A stretch of DNA of 64,000 nt from Gerris lacustris (Eukaryota > Arthropoda > Insecta > Hemiptera > Gerridae), in contig OX578280.1 of the NCBI GenBank assembly GCA_951217055.1, positions 16,655,394 through 16,719,393 on the forward strand. Direction: 5' to 3'. The notes beneath the pieces are model-generated. The model made no database searches. It saw only the letters and a list, made by a program, of their open reading frames with translations, and was not told the DNA's origin. Below, in pieces: positions 24,264-35,548 of this stretch (the stretch's first letter is position 1; the number at the start of each line of letters is the position of its first letter). Made by a program: the position numbers and the translations under genes.

Positions 24264-24520
24264 TTGTTTAAGTGAATATATAAAAAACTAACTGTCCCCG
24301 CAGATTTATTTTTTTTACAATTAAAGAAAAAAAAATGTCAAATGACATCTGAATGCGACTTAGTCTCACCTTTTAGGTAAGATTTCTAAGGGTGGAAATG
24401 GGGGCAAAGTAAGAAATGAAGGGTTTTGAGTTTTGAGCCAAGACAGATCCAAAGTTAGGGAAGTTAATAGTTAGGAGAGAAAGAATCTCTCTTTAGGAAT
24501 TAACCATATGAATTAATAAA
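24264..24520. other. Unassigned stretch
   Basis: No gene or repeat relation recognised. Confidence 0.4.
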
Positions 24521-24567
24521 AAAATGCCGTTTTCGCACGGCAAAATGCCGTGCGAAAACGGCATTTT
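24521..24567. repeat. Perfect 22 bp hairpin
   Basis: aaaatgccgttttcgcacgg+ca is followed by a 3-base loop (aaa) and its exact complement. The right arm runs into the family D tail at 24,545-24,662, so the palindrome appears to arise from duplication of the D word gcgaaaa.tgcatttt at its truncated edge. Confidence 0.9.
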
Positions 24568-24662
24568 GCATTGCTCGTGTGGTTTTACAACCCTCGCTAT
24601 CGCTAGGGTGCAAACTCCACACTCGCTTTCCGCACTCGACACGTAATGTACAATTTTATCAA
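24545..24662 (+). mobile_element. Family D tail fragment
   Basis: Matches the 3' end of family D: gctcgtgtggttttac, ctcgct...gggtgcaaactccacact, cgacacgtaatgtac. Only the last ~115 bp are present. Confidence 0.7.
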
Positions 24663-25015
24663 AAATACCAAAACTTTTAATGCAATCAATGAGCCTTTAA
24701 ATCGACTCCTTTTTTTATAAGAATCAGAAAAAGTTGACTTTTTTTATAAATGACGGGGGAGGGGGGATTAGATTATCGACATTCATATGTGAAAAAGAAA
24801 TTTGGAATTGTGAATTCTTATACCAAGTAATTAATAAAATAAAAAAATAATAATAATAAAGTAAGAGAGGAATTAATAAAAATATTTCTTACACTGAAAA
24901 ATGTCCTAGTTGGACAATAAAGAATTATTCTATATTATGGAATATTCAAGCGTTATGGAGGCTAATCTCCAAAAATGGATAGGTACAGAACTTGTAAAAT
25001 AGGACTTTCCATCCA
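24663..25015. other. Unassigned stretch
   Basis: AT-rich with a short G run (24,755-24,768) and an (ata)n patch near 24,845. No gene seen. Confidence 0.4.
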
Positions 25016-25566
25016 TACGATTGATACGAAATATAAACATTGTATCTCTGTTTAGATGCGTAGAAAGTGATTCTTTACGTACTTGTAGTCATTGCGTATG
25101 CGCGTTTCATAATTCCTCTTTTCATCCACTCTAGTGCGGTAAGAAAGAAGAATTCTTCACCTTCACGCACGATTAGCGAGTTTGTTTACATTTAACAAAA
25201 CTAATTTGCGGTTTGTTTAATTAAAGTAACTGTTTATATCGAGTTTTTAGTGAAAAACAATGAGTGATTTATGGTCATTATGACGATAATGAGGAGAATA
25301 ATACGCCTCCCGAAATAATTAATTCGGCGCAAAATACAACTAATGAATTTTTAATGAACTTACATACAGGAAGTTCATTAAATATAGTTTTCAGTATATA
25401 TTATTAAAATCCAACAATCCACCAAAGTGAAGTCCAATAAAGTTCGGTACGCCACTAGTTCGAAAACTGCATTTTACTTTGCTCGAGTGGATTTACTATA
25501 CCCTCGCTGTCTTTCGGGTGCAAACTCCACACTCACATGCAAAATGCTACTTTCCGTAATGTACTA
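25016..25566 (+). mobile_element. Family D, longer copy with broken ORF start
   Basis: Aligns end to end with 47,304-47,872, from acgattgatacgaaatataa to ccgtaatgtactat. The start region around 25,258-25,370 carries the same aacaatgagtgatttt context and ggagaataatacgcctccc, but indels break the frame. The junction ttatattattaaaatccaac marks an internal deletion shared with the other copies. Confidence 0.7.
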
Positions 25567-26015
25567 TAATTAATTTAAATTGAGCTGAGTGAAGCGAAGC
25601 TCTTATACTGATCTTTGCATTTGGTTGGACACATACTCCTCCTGAACAGCTGAACCGATCCGCACAAAATTCTGTCATAGTGACCAGCCACAGGAAAGTA
25701 TAAATCTGAAATTGTCTAAATTGGTACATGGGGTACGGAGTACAAAAGTTAAAATAGTATATGCCCTTCATAATGTATGTCGTTGGAAAGCTCTTTAACA
25801 GTACAGTTATTGTTGTTATGTTCACTTTTATCATATTTTCATTTAAGAGGGAGGTAAAATAGAGAAACAGGGAAAAAATGCTTTAATAATTCAAAATTAG
25901 AAATATTACAATTTTTGATCCGATTTCAGCTATTAATAAAAATGTTTAATGTTTAAGATTAAAATGCATGCTCAGCTCAATATTGCAAGCAGACATCTGC
26001 ATTGCACACCTAGAG
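25567..26015 (-). repeat. Family A repeat, copy 3
   Basis: Reverse-complement match to 330-775, beginning ttgagctgagtgaagcgaag directly after family D ends. The frame at 25,547-25,834 (minus) is not conserved in copy 1, so it is not a gene. Confidence 0.75.
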
Positions 26016-26323
26016 CAAAAAAAACAAAACACAATTTGTAACTAATAATATAGTGCATCTGACAATCACACAAAAAAAATAGTTCCACAGATAACAGGCT
26101 ATATATATTTTAAAATAAACAAATAACAAAATCCTTTATATATTTTGTTGTTATTGTGAACATTTATAAAATTAATCGGTAAAAGAAGAGATAGAAAAAA
26201 AAGGTGGAATGAAAAAGCGAGTCCAAAAAAAGTAATTCTTCATTCGGTTTTTTTTTAATGTTGGTTAGGAAGCAATATTTTGTGTATATGAACTATATAG
26301 GTAGATAAATACATATATACGTG

Positions 26324-26363
<40 letters not shown>

Positions 26364-27224
26364 CCAAAACGGAAAAATAAAAGAGAAATTAAGTTAGGTA
26401 GATGGTCGACAATTTTTTTTATTATCAGAGAGCAATAAACTGAATATTCTTTCCTTTCCTTGAGTTCTTTTTTTGCGAATTTTGAGAGGAACTCGCTAAA
26501 ATAAAGAAAAAAAAAATGAAATATAACTCACTTCTGAAGTTCTTTCCCACCCTTAATATTTTTTTTTTCTTATTTCTGGTGGTAGAATTTAAATATGGCT
26601 ATGGAAGCAGTCATGCAATTCTACCGGTGCGTTATACTTTTATAGCCATTGCAGGCTATGAACGAGGGGTATTTTTTTTGAACAAGTGGTCCGTTTTTTT
26701 TTTCCTTTCCCATTATAATACGGTATAACTCACAAATATGTCGTGAGCATTCAAGCGCGTAACATTAGACCTTTTTTTTTTTTTCAATTTTTTTTTTCTC
26801 CTACTTCTATTATAATAGCCATATTGTAAAATTTGTAGAGCAGAGTGGTTAAAATAGAAGAATTTTATGTATTATTTTCCCCCATATGTCTGAAAATAAA
26901 ATGTGGTAAATGGTAAAAATTTGTTGACAATTAAAATCCAGAGATATTCTGATACAAGTCACTGTGAATTCAAGCAAGAAATACAGCAAGAACAGCGCAT
27001 GCTTTATATAGTTATATGTGATTTTTTTTTTTGCTAAAAGAAACTATCAAGCCAATACTGTTAAAATATTTCTAGTACATTGCTTAATTAATGTCCTCAT
27101 ACGAACAGTACTGGTTCAACGTAACTGAGTAGGTACTTAGCGAACAACTCACCCGAAAACCAATGATAAAACTACGACAAATCTGGTTGATATAAGTAGC
27201 CTTCATAAATATATTTGATCTCCA
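26016..27224. other. Unassigned, homopolymer-rich
   Basis: Contains a run of about 30 T near 26,331-26,360 and several shorter T tracts to 26,800. The plus frame at 26,516-26,728 shows no family. No gene is supported. Confidence 0.4.
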
Positions 27225-27475
27225 ATAGGGAGAAAAAGTTATGATTTTGGATTAGTTTAGAGGGACTAAAGTAAGTCTTTTCTTCCCTGAACTCAAAAAG
27301 TAGGGCAAAAAAGTAAAAGTAGGGAGAAAAAGAAGGATTGCCAACTCAATTATTTTATAAATAGTAGAGAATGAATGGTTTGTGTAGTGAGGTTGTTGAA
27401 ATCAGGTTGGCGACACTGCTTTTTCGGCCTTGTTTATCATTGATTAAACCTGCATCTAAATATCCTTCTATTTGA
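27225..27475 (+). repeat. Family F, uninterrupted copy
   Basis: This copy is continuous where the 11-12.9 kb copy is split by the hAT-like insert (ggttggcgacactgct...cttgtttatcattgattaaa). It supplies the empty-site reference for that insertion. Confidence 0.7.
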
Positions 27476-27504
27476 GTTTAATTCCAATTCTTATTTGTTT
27501 TTAA

Positions 27505-27836
27505 TATTGAATCTCTTATATCTGCTTATAAAAGTGCTAACAATTATTGTTATATATTAAAATAATAAATAAAAAATGTGTACTTTCTCCCTACTGGAGA
27601 TAAAATATTGTTTGTAACTCGGGAGTAAAGTGATATAATTCCGCTCGCCATAATTATCTCCCTCGGCTGCGCCTCAGAAGCGAATTAGCGTTATTCGCTA
27701 ATGGATGAAAATATGTGTTCTCTCCATATTGGAGATTAAATTTATTAAAAAGTCTAATTCCCTCGGCTTCGCCTCAAGAACCAACTTATTCGCTCAGGGA
27801 GTAATGGCTTACTTTACTCCCTAGGTGCATAAATAA
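27505..27836 (+). repeat. Family G repeat, copy 2
   Basis: Aligns with 13,402-13,757. An internal rearrangement near 27,690-27,745 duplicates the aatggatgaaaatatgtg word. In both places it follows family F material or the 72 bp repeat, so F and G may belong to one larger element. Confidence 0.65.
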
Positions 27837-27891
27837 CTATTATTATTAATTAAATAATGAATACTTCCAAAACACTCATTATAACTTATGC

Positions 27892-28062
27892 GAGGGCCGT
27901 TCGGAAAGTAACCTACGATTGGCCACTGTCAGGGAAGATGTGGAAGTAGCGGCGTCATTGTTTCACGTACGCAGCAGATCAATGTCGTACAAGCTCTAGT
28001 TTGGTTTTTATAGCATCTTGAAATCTGCGCTGCAATTGAAAACCCCGCCAAATGCAAAGTGC
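27892..28062 (+). mobile_element. mariner 5' fragment (TIR, leader, start of transposase)
   Basis: It opens gagggccgttcggaaagtaa, a typical mariner terminal repeat. At 28,034-28,062 it reads IENPAKCKV, the well-known beginning of many mariner transposases, after which homology stops. About 170 bp of the 5' end survive; the DDD catalytic domain and the 3' terminus are absent. The frame at 28,052-28,324 starts inside this piece and is a chance read-through. Confidence 0.6.
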
Positions 28063-28118
28063 CCCATTTATACTCGTATGTGAACAAATTTTATATATTA
28101 TTTTATTAAAGGTGTGTA

Positions 28119-28677
28119 GACGGTTATGTCAGTCTTCAGTTCAGTCTGTTTCATTTTTTTGTTTCATTTCATTCCCGACTTTCACACGATCTGTTCAGTT
28201 CTCACTTCTACCTTCAGGCAAATGGTCAAGTGTAGGCAGCCTCCCTAATGTTAGCGATGTGTTAACTAGGGTCCGTTTTCTTCACATTTTTAGAAGCGTC
28301 ATATCGAGAGTTATAAAACTTTAGGTAAAATAACTTTATTAAAATGTTATATTAAAAATGTTTTTCTGAATTTATTAATGATATTTAATTCAATTAATAA
28401 TAATTAAATACTAAGTACATATTAACTAATAAAGGGTTTTATATTTTTTAAAAAGATTGGGTTTATACGACAATCACACTGTACAAGAATTAAATGATCA
28501 CTGAAGAGAGAGTGCATGATGAGTTTGTTTACACATAGGAATTATAAGAACTGAAATGAAACAAATAGGTCTCACCCACCTCGTCTCTTCCACGTCTCAG
28601 TCTCAGTAAAAGTTTCGTATTTTTACACATAGGAAAATCGGACAGTTCGACTGAAACTGAAGACTGACATGACCGTC
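28119..28677. mobile_element. TIR element GACGGT, TA target site
   Basis: Left end gacggttatgtcagtcttca and right end complement gacggtcatgtcagtcttca form about 30 bp inverted repeats flanked by TA (28,117-28,118 and 28,678-28,679). The 559 bp interior includes mirrored aatgaaac/gtttcatt words but no transposase. A Tc1/mariner-type miniature element is the best guess. Confidence 0.7.
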
Positions 28678-28679
28678 TA

Positions 28680-29703
28680 AAAAAGCCCTTAAGACAGAAA
28701 AAAGAAATATCTAGATTAAGAAAGGGAAAGGAGTGAGTCAGTAAAACAGAAATACACTAAAGATTTTAACAATGAATTATTCATACAAAGGTTAACGATC
28801 GAGCGAAGGGGAGACACAATGATAAGACATCACCCCTTGGGGGCATCCCAAACAGTCATGAGGTCAGGAGTAGAGGCCAAGTTATATTCATTTGTATTTC
28901 ACAGGACGTGAAGGGAAGGGAGGGTCCATACAAAGCAGCAAAATATTTGTTTTTATTTCTTCTATTTCTTTCTTCTTTTTAATAATCATCCTTTCAAAAT
29001 ATATAGATATATACACATATGTATATATATTTGACAATAGATACTGCAACAAAAAAAAAGGATCATCATTTTTCAGAAAGGAAAAGATGTCGATAACTGC
29101 GGGGTTGAGATAACATTGACAGAATACGAACTGCTGGAATTCTAGAGAGGATAAGGGAACATGGAAGGAGCAGGGTAAAAATGATGGAAAAGGGCTCCCG
29201 GAGAAAAAAGAAAAGGGAGTAGGAAAAAAAAATGATGGAAAGGAAACCATTAGTGGAAGGTTTTCTCCGGGGGGGGGGGGGGGGGGGGAGGGGGAATAGA
29301 AGAGAGTTATGAAAAATTGATATCCAAAGGGATGGCATTATGGTGGCGCAGCAAGTACAAGGGTTTTCTCCCATTTTCCCTATACACAGTTACAGGGTAA
29401 AGTCTGATGACATATTATCAGTCGAAATCATTCAATACCTACCAACAGATAACGAATAAACCCTTAAAAAAAGTCTTGAGAAGAAGCAATGCAGTTTGAA
29501 ACACGAAAGGAAGGAATACTTCCTTTAAAATATCCCAAATGAAAAGGTATACTGCTTGAGACAGATTTTAAACTCTTAATAAAGTATTTGTAACAAAATA
29601 TTGGTTGTATATATTTCTAAAACCGAGGGGATAAAAATAAACAAATATAATTTTGAGCAAGGACGAGTTTTTTATAGTAAAGTAAATATTAACATTTCTT
29701 TGG
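28680..29703. other. Unassigned, with a 19-base G run
   Basis: A run of about 19 G at 29,270-29,288 continues into agggggaa. The flanks (28,885-29,350) are purine-rich on plus, which generates the overlapping minus frames at 28,888-29,374; these are compositional and not called. Confidence 0.45.
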
Positions 29704-29985
29704 AAGGGTCCCCGGTATAGCTATTGTATGTGCCTAGCACACAAGGAGTCCGGGTTAGATTCCCGGTTGCGACTAAGCGACACCCACGTTCGTTGTTTAT
29801 CCAGCACGTGCTTTATAAATGGGTACCCTCTTATGTAAAGTGGCGTCCATCTTGGTCACCTCATGTCCTACCACTATTTTCTAGTGTCTGAATACATCAC
29901 GATTCAAACATGGTTGTATAAATCGCTTAGCAGGCCAATGCTCACAGACTGTTGTGGCGTAGTATTATTAGTATCTTTCCGAATA
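29704..29985 (+). mobile_element. Candidate tRNA-derived SINE
   Basis: ccggtatagctattgtatg followed by gggttagattccc resembles the A and B boxes of a tRNA promoter with one B-box substitution (ttcga to ttaga). A non-tRNA body of about 200 bp follows, ending in a short tattattagta tail. No second copy lies in the window, so the boundaries are estimated. Confidence 0.4.
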
Positions 29986-31845
29986 CTTTGCTAATTCATG
30001 CTAGGGTTCAGAGTTTCAAGAGACTTAAATCGTATCTTACATACAATCGTTAATTAGGATTAAAAAGGAAAGGTAAAGAAAACGAGAGTCCAGGGACATA
30101 ACTAAGAGATAATTACGGTACGGGAAGACAGCCCCCTTAAAAGTTTCTCACCAGATGTAACGCAACGCACATATTAGCTGAAATGGTGAATCGCTTAGGT
30201 TATTTTAAATAGGTTATGAGTGCGAAAAATGCCGAATTAAAACGATCCTCCAAAAATTGAGGACCAAATTTTGATAGATACCTATTAGCATAATTGTAAA
30301 TAAAAAATTGTAAAATTACAGGGGCGCCGCTGGGAGAGGGGAGAAGTTGGGGTTTAGAGCTAGTTACCACGCAAGGTGAAAATGTAGCCCCTAAGATGGC
30401 CAGCCCGCGGGGAAAGGCTGGAGGCTCTCTCTACAACCCTCTAGACTAGACTATACTATGCGACTACGAACTACCTCCTGCAACTTTCTAACTTCCTGGT
30501 AGCAGTGTAACTCTTTTCTACTTCCTTCGGTCCTACCAAGAGCGGTAGGGGAAGGCCCTACAGCTGGGGACTGGATTGCACACCTCCTATATCTTTCTAA
30601 CTCCTTGTTACACACGGTAACTTTTTGGCTTAGATTTTTAGTAACGCTTTTCAATTTTATGTAGCAAAGCCAAGACATGAAAATGTCAAAAAAAAATTGG
30701 AATTCACACACAAATTATATTAGCAAAATCATAAATACCATTAAACACTAAAATCTTTTATCACATTTTGATAAACAATTTATTTTTTGTTTCCTCATAT
30801 AAACTTGTAAAGGTTTAATTGTTTTCCTCTAGTTGAGAATCATTAAAGCTTAAACAAGAGTAAGGTTGAGAAAAGGTAAGGTTTTAGGAAGATAAAGGTT
30901 TTTCACAGGGTTGCCAGGTCAAAAGGAACTAGTTTATTAATGCAATGAGAAGAGAATGGCAGGCCTGGAGGTAACACTGCTTTATTCAACAAGGGGAAAA
31001 GCAAACCCTGTCCAGATCTAACATATCACCAACCCTATTATTTTTACCTGAGATCTTCTCTTTACTTGTTCAAAACAATTGCAAATTTTATTAACATTAC
31101 GTTACCACGAAGGCTAAAAGGAAGATATCAATTCTTTAAATTCAAAGTTAAAATAACATTAAAAATCTTGTATTTTATTAGTTATTTTCTCATAAGAAGA
31201 AACCTTAGTGTTTGTAATAAATATAAATTAAATAATCTAAACTAATATAATTTTATCTTAATCTTAAATAATATATAAGATTGGAGGGGTATCAGTACAT
31301 TTATCCGATTGGGCTCAAATTTTGTATATCCACTAAATGAGTAGTCCTGAAAACGAATTTAAGTGAAGAAAATATTATATCTGTTTGTCTGTGCATAAAT
31401 CATGTCCATACGGCTGACCTGATTTTGTTGGTTTCAGGGTACAATGTTAAGCTCAATTCTGCGGGTAATATAGGCTTATAAGACATCTTGGTAGCTCTAT
31501 ATGGGACGGAGAACAAGGCTTCTAAATAGAATTCAAAATTCTAATTTTAATTTTTTATAAATATGAATTTAACCTAAGTTGCAGAAGGAGCTACATTCAA
31601 AATTTTATGTTTTGTATTTTTTTTTTTTTTAAATGAAGTGTAAGAAACATTGTTAATTCAGTCAAGGTTTTCCATTTTAATGTACCAATTTTTGTACAGT
31701 GTGAAAAAGTTTTAGTTATTATTTTTCGGTAAATAAACAATAAACCCTATTATATAACATGTAAATATTGCCCTTTTTTGTTTATGTATAGCTGAATTTA
31801 CTAATAATGTTAATAATTTTTCCTTTAAATCAAATTATATTATCA
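29986..31845. other. Unassigned stretch
   Basis: Near 30,300-30,450 there is a GC-richer patch. At 30,470-30,640 a degenerate direct repeat (cctcctgcaactttctaact; cctcctatatctttctaact) accounts for the minus frame at 30,451-30,711. No gene is supported. Confidence 0.4.
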
Positions 31846-31956
31846 ATAACTACGGGAGACATACAGAGAAAAATAGACCCCCGCACCGGGACTTGAACCA
31901 CGGGTCCTCCTATTAATCCGTTACAGGTGCTCTTACCAACTGAGCTATACGGGAGA
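31846..31956 (-). tRNA. Pseudo-tRNA or tRNA-derived SINE head
   Basis: On the minus strand 31,956 to 31,879 reads as a near-tRNA. A 7 bp acceptor stem (ctcccgt with gcggggg, two G-U pairs), a D arm gctc...gagc with tagctcagttgg (A box), and ggttcaagtcc (B box) are present. The anticodon arm has a 9-base loop and the T arm a bulged T, so the anticodon is not assignable. The downstream ~35 bp and the T-arm defect are shared with a second partial copy at 32,165-32,262. This is therefore more likely a pseudogene or SINE head than a working tRNA gene. Confidence 0.5.
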
Positions 31957-32142
31957 ATGATTTTTCTCTGTCGTTACCTATACAAATTCCCCGAATCCAA
32001 GCTTTCAATCTTTTCTACAAATCTAGCAAGCCAAATATTCACGGCAATAGATCTAGATCGAGAATTAACGCTTATAATTATAAAGTAATCAATTAGTACC
32101 TGTACCTAGTACAATCTATTAGAAATTCAAATTTTTTGGTAG

Positions 32143-32285
32143 TATTCATACTACGGAAAGATTAAATTTTACTTTAAATCAAATTATAATTGTCAATAAC
32201 TACAGGAGACATACAGAGAAAAATAGACCCCCGCACCGGGACTTGAACCACGGGTCCTCCTATTGGTAGTATGAATACTACAAAA
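32143..32285 (-). repeat. Partial duplicate of the pseudo-tRNA segment
   Basis: 32,165-32,262 repeats the 3' half of the 31,846-31,956 locus almost unchanged (acttgaaccacgggtcctcc). It is bracketed by ggtagtattcatactac and ggtagtatgaatactac, which are near-palindromes that also pair with each other. The cut comes exactly at the middle of the tRNA-like sequence. Confidence 0.65.
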
Positions 32286-33292
32286 ACTTCAAAATTTAGA
32301 TAATTTTTCCTGTTCGTACTGCATATTTCGTATTGTTTCGTACATGATTTACAATAACGATTACTGAGTATATTAATTTGCCGTCTGAGTGTTATTTTGT
32401 CAAAATAATTTTAAAAATTGATATGACGGGTAGTTACAAATAAAATTAAAAACCAGTGTAATATTGAGTGTATCAAGCGGTGGAGGTTATAAAGTCTCTT
32501 CGAACGGTTACCCTTAGGTCCGCGCCCCTCCACTAGTGAAATTTTTATTTGCCTAGTTGGCCCGACCTTCTCGAATTCAAAATCCAGCGCTCTCATTAGC
32601 TCTCCTCCACATTTTTCCGATTTTCCCGCGCTGTCAAAAAACAATACTAATTGTATAAAGAGTATAATTGGTAGATTTTTTTAATTCAAAAACTAGCAGG
32701 TATTTAATAAAAGTAGATAAGTTATAATGAAAAAAAAAAAAAATCATAGCGTTTTAGACAGCTATTCAGTCGAAGTAGGAAAAAATCCTTCTTTTGATGT
32801 GTCAAGTAAAATTCTTGGGTGAAAGGTTTTTTACCCTACGTTTTTGAGTAAAAGGGACGATATTAAAGCGTTTTCTCTGTGGACTTTCTCTTAGAAGAAG
32901 TCGAACTGTGAGCTGAGTTTTTTTGAATGGAAAATGTCTATTGTTTTTCTTTTTTACCCTTGTTATCAGGCTTTTTTTTTTCAGTTCACTGTTTCGGGAA
33001 CCTTTTACAGTTTTCTAAAAGGGTGTATAGAAAAGGACTTGAGGAATCTGTCATCAAACAAGCACCCGAAAATAAAAACAAAAACAAATAATAGAATACC
33101 CGTCAAAAAAAGGCGACGTTAAAAAAAAAAATAAAATAAAAATAAAAGCAGAGCTGTTGGAAATATTAACAAAGACAGTCCCAGGAGTTTTACTCACCCA
33201 CGCTAAACGTAAAAAAAATGTTGTTAATTTAAATAACAGAGAAAAACTACTAAAATTATGTTATTAGGGATTCTTAATTATGTATATTCTAA
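32286..33292. other. Unassigned stretch
   Basis: The minus frame at 32,411-32,644 (77 codons) has mixed composition but no family resemblance. No gene is supported. Confidence 0.35.
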
Positions 33293-33603
33293 GTGTGGCG
33301 GCGTGGCCGTGTGGATTAAATTACTTACCACGTCTGCTTGGCCATCACTGAATCAAGAGCGGTACGAGGTTGTGGGTTCGATCCCTCACCGCGATGCTCT
33401 GATTTATATGGCTCTCTAATGTTAACATCGTACTCGCTTCGGCGGTACAATTTACAGAGGTATGATGTGTGAAGTGGCTGCAACTCTCTATCACGTGGAC
33501 AGTAAGATAGACCTAAAAGATGGCCTAATTGTTGGTTCCAACAAGTGGTTCGTCCGACCCGTCTGGAACTAGTATAACAAGGACCTTACTACTACTACTA
33601 CTA
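33293..33603 (+). mobile_element. tRNA-derived SINE with (tac)n tail
   Basis: tggccgtgtgg (33,304-33,314) and ggttcgatccc (33,375-33,385) are good pol III A and B boxes about 60 nt apart, in a head resembling class II tRNAs. A roughly 190 bp unrelated body follows, and the element ends in five tac repeats, as many invertebrate SINEs do. A target duplication is not obvious. Confidence 0.7.
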
Positions 33604-34087
33604 ATATAGCATACATAATATATCAAGCATATTCTTTGCCCTTTACTTTAAAAAAATATAAACTTTCTCTAACACAATATTAATTCAATCAATGGTTTAT
33701 ATTTGTTTGACGACCATGTAAAAGGGTCAATATACAACAGAGGCTAGGTTATTTAATTTTCAAACCAAAGGGCCAACGTGTATCCATCAAACTATTAGTC
33801 AATTACGACTCGACTCAAAAAATAAATAAAATCCCTTAATGAAACTCAAAATTACAATACACAAACTCAGAAATAATATACCACCCCATTTTACCTCTCC
33901 CTTAACTTAATTTATTAGGGGAAAAGAAGAGGAGGCATAAAAATTAACATTTTTTAAAATCTAATTACAATTTATAACAGGGACAGTTCAAAGACCTTTT
34001 GGTAAAAGGGTTTTTAATGGCATGAAAAAAGCAATACCTACGATGAATAATAAAACGTCGTTAATTCAAAGGATTAATATATATATA
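33604..34087. other. Unassigned stretch
   Basis: AT-rich, no gene or internal repeat seen. Confidence 0.4.
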
Positions 34088-34795
34088 CTCTGATAGTTGT
34101 ACAAGCCCGTTGGCAGGCCTACGCCTAAAAGACAAGGCAAACTGTTGCGCCACAGATTCATTATTAGCTCTACTAGAGTCCCTGGTAGCTTATTGATATC
34201 ATTCGCCATTGCTATTAGGACTCTGATCTCATAGTTGTATAAGCCAATTGACAGGCCTAAGCCTAAAAGGCAGGCTGTTGAGCCACTGATTCATTATTAG
34301 CTCTAGAGTCTCTGGTAGCTTATTGATATCATCCGCCATTGCTAGTAGGACTCTGATCTGATAGTTGTATAAGCCAATTGACAGGCAGCCTTAAAGGCAG
34401 GCTGTTGAGCCACTGATTCATTATTAGCTCTAGAGTCTCTGGTAGATTATTGATATCATCCGCCATTGCAAGTAGGACTCTGATCTGATAGTTGTATAAG
34501 CCAATCGACAGGCAGCCTAAAAGGCAGGCTGTTGAGCCACTGATTCATTATTAGCTCTAGAGTCCCTGGTAGCTTATTGATATCATCCGCCATTGCTAGT
34601 AGGACTCTGATCTGATAGTTGTATAAGCCAATTGACAGGCAGCCTAAAAGGCAGGCTGTTGCGCCACAGATTCATTACTAGCTCTAGAGTCCCTGGTAGC
34701 TTATTGATATCATTCGCCATTGCTATTAGGACTTTGATCTGATAGTTGTATAAGACAGTTGACAGGTCTAAGCCTAAAAGGAAGGCTTTTGAATG
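34088..34795. repeat. Satellite array, ~126-133 bp monomer, ~5.5 copies
   Basis: Monomers begin (ctctgatctgatagttgta) at 34,088, 34,221, 34,351, 34,478, 34,604 and 34,732. Spacings shrink from 133 to 126-130 bp because the aggcctaagcctaaaaggca segment varies. Each monomer has an internal hairpin (cagcct...aggctg). On minus, units of 126 bp are open for 42 codons, but the unequal spacing breaks the frame, so the minus frame at 34,583-34,852 is not a gene. Confidence 0.9.
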
Positions 34796-35548
34796 TATAC
34801 TTTTTAAAAAAGTGTTGCATGTGTAATGAGTAATGTGTTTGCATACACCCAATCCTCGTCAAAAGTATTGCATAACTTATCTATTTTGTAGAAAATTAAA
34901 AAAAACTTTAGTAAGCCCCCCCCCCCAAAAAAAACCCTGTCCCCCCCCCCCCAAATAAGGGGGGGCACCCTTATCAAAATTGCCTAGAGGATATCACACA
35001 TTACAAAAATTTCTACATTTACTGAACTCTCATACCACTTGCATGGTTAAAATGTACTTGTAGTGTTCATAATAAAACATTAACACTACAATAATCGTCG
35101 ATAGTTGTTGCATTACTTTTGATAAGGTGTTTATATACAATCTATAATTCTAATTTTTTTGCAGAACTAATCCTCTTTTCTAAGTAAAGAAATGCGTCAT
35201 TACAGGAGAGACTTTTTCATCCTATGTATTTAAGAAACAAATTAAACGAACTTAAATAGAAAGCTTAAAACTATTTTATATTAAAGAGCATTTACTTGAA
35301 AACAAAGGAAAAGTTTTTATATAATAACTTTAATGGAATAAATTGCTCATTGAGGTTTAAGTCTAAAACCCAACTCCAAAAAGGTTTCTAATCCACTTTA
35401 AAACTTAATTTCTTGCCCCCGTTTCTTAAGTAAAAAAAAGACGCCACTAAGGAGAGACTCCCCAGCATCCTTTGTTTTCGATCAGCAAATCAAACAAACT
35501 TAATATCTAAGTAAAGTTCATAAGTATGTGCTTGTAGCACACACTTTC
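34796..35548. other. Unassigned, with poly(C) tracts
   Basis: 34,916-34,970 carries two C runs separated by A runs. No gene is seen in the remainder. Confidence 0.4.

Noticed and set aside
25547..25834. 95-codon minus frame
   Set aside because: It is family A sequence, and the equivalent region at 330-775 is not open.
28888..29374. Overlapping 120, 102 and 73 codon frames
   Set aside because: Purine-strand bias gives Phe/Pro/Leu-rich frames around a poly(G) run; no domain is seen.
31879..31956. Functional tRNA gene
   Set aside because: The T arm has a bulge, the anticodon loop has nine bases, and the defects are shared with a partial duplicate.
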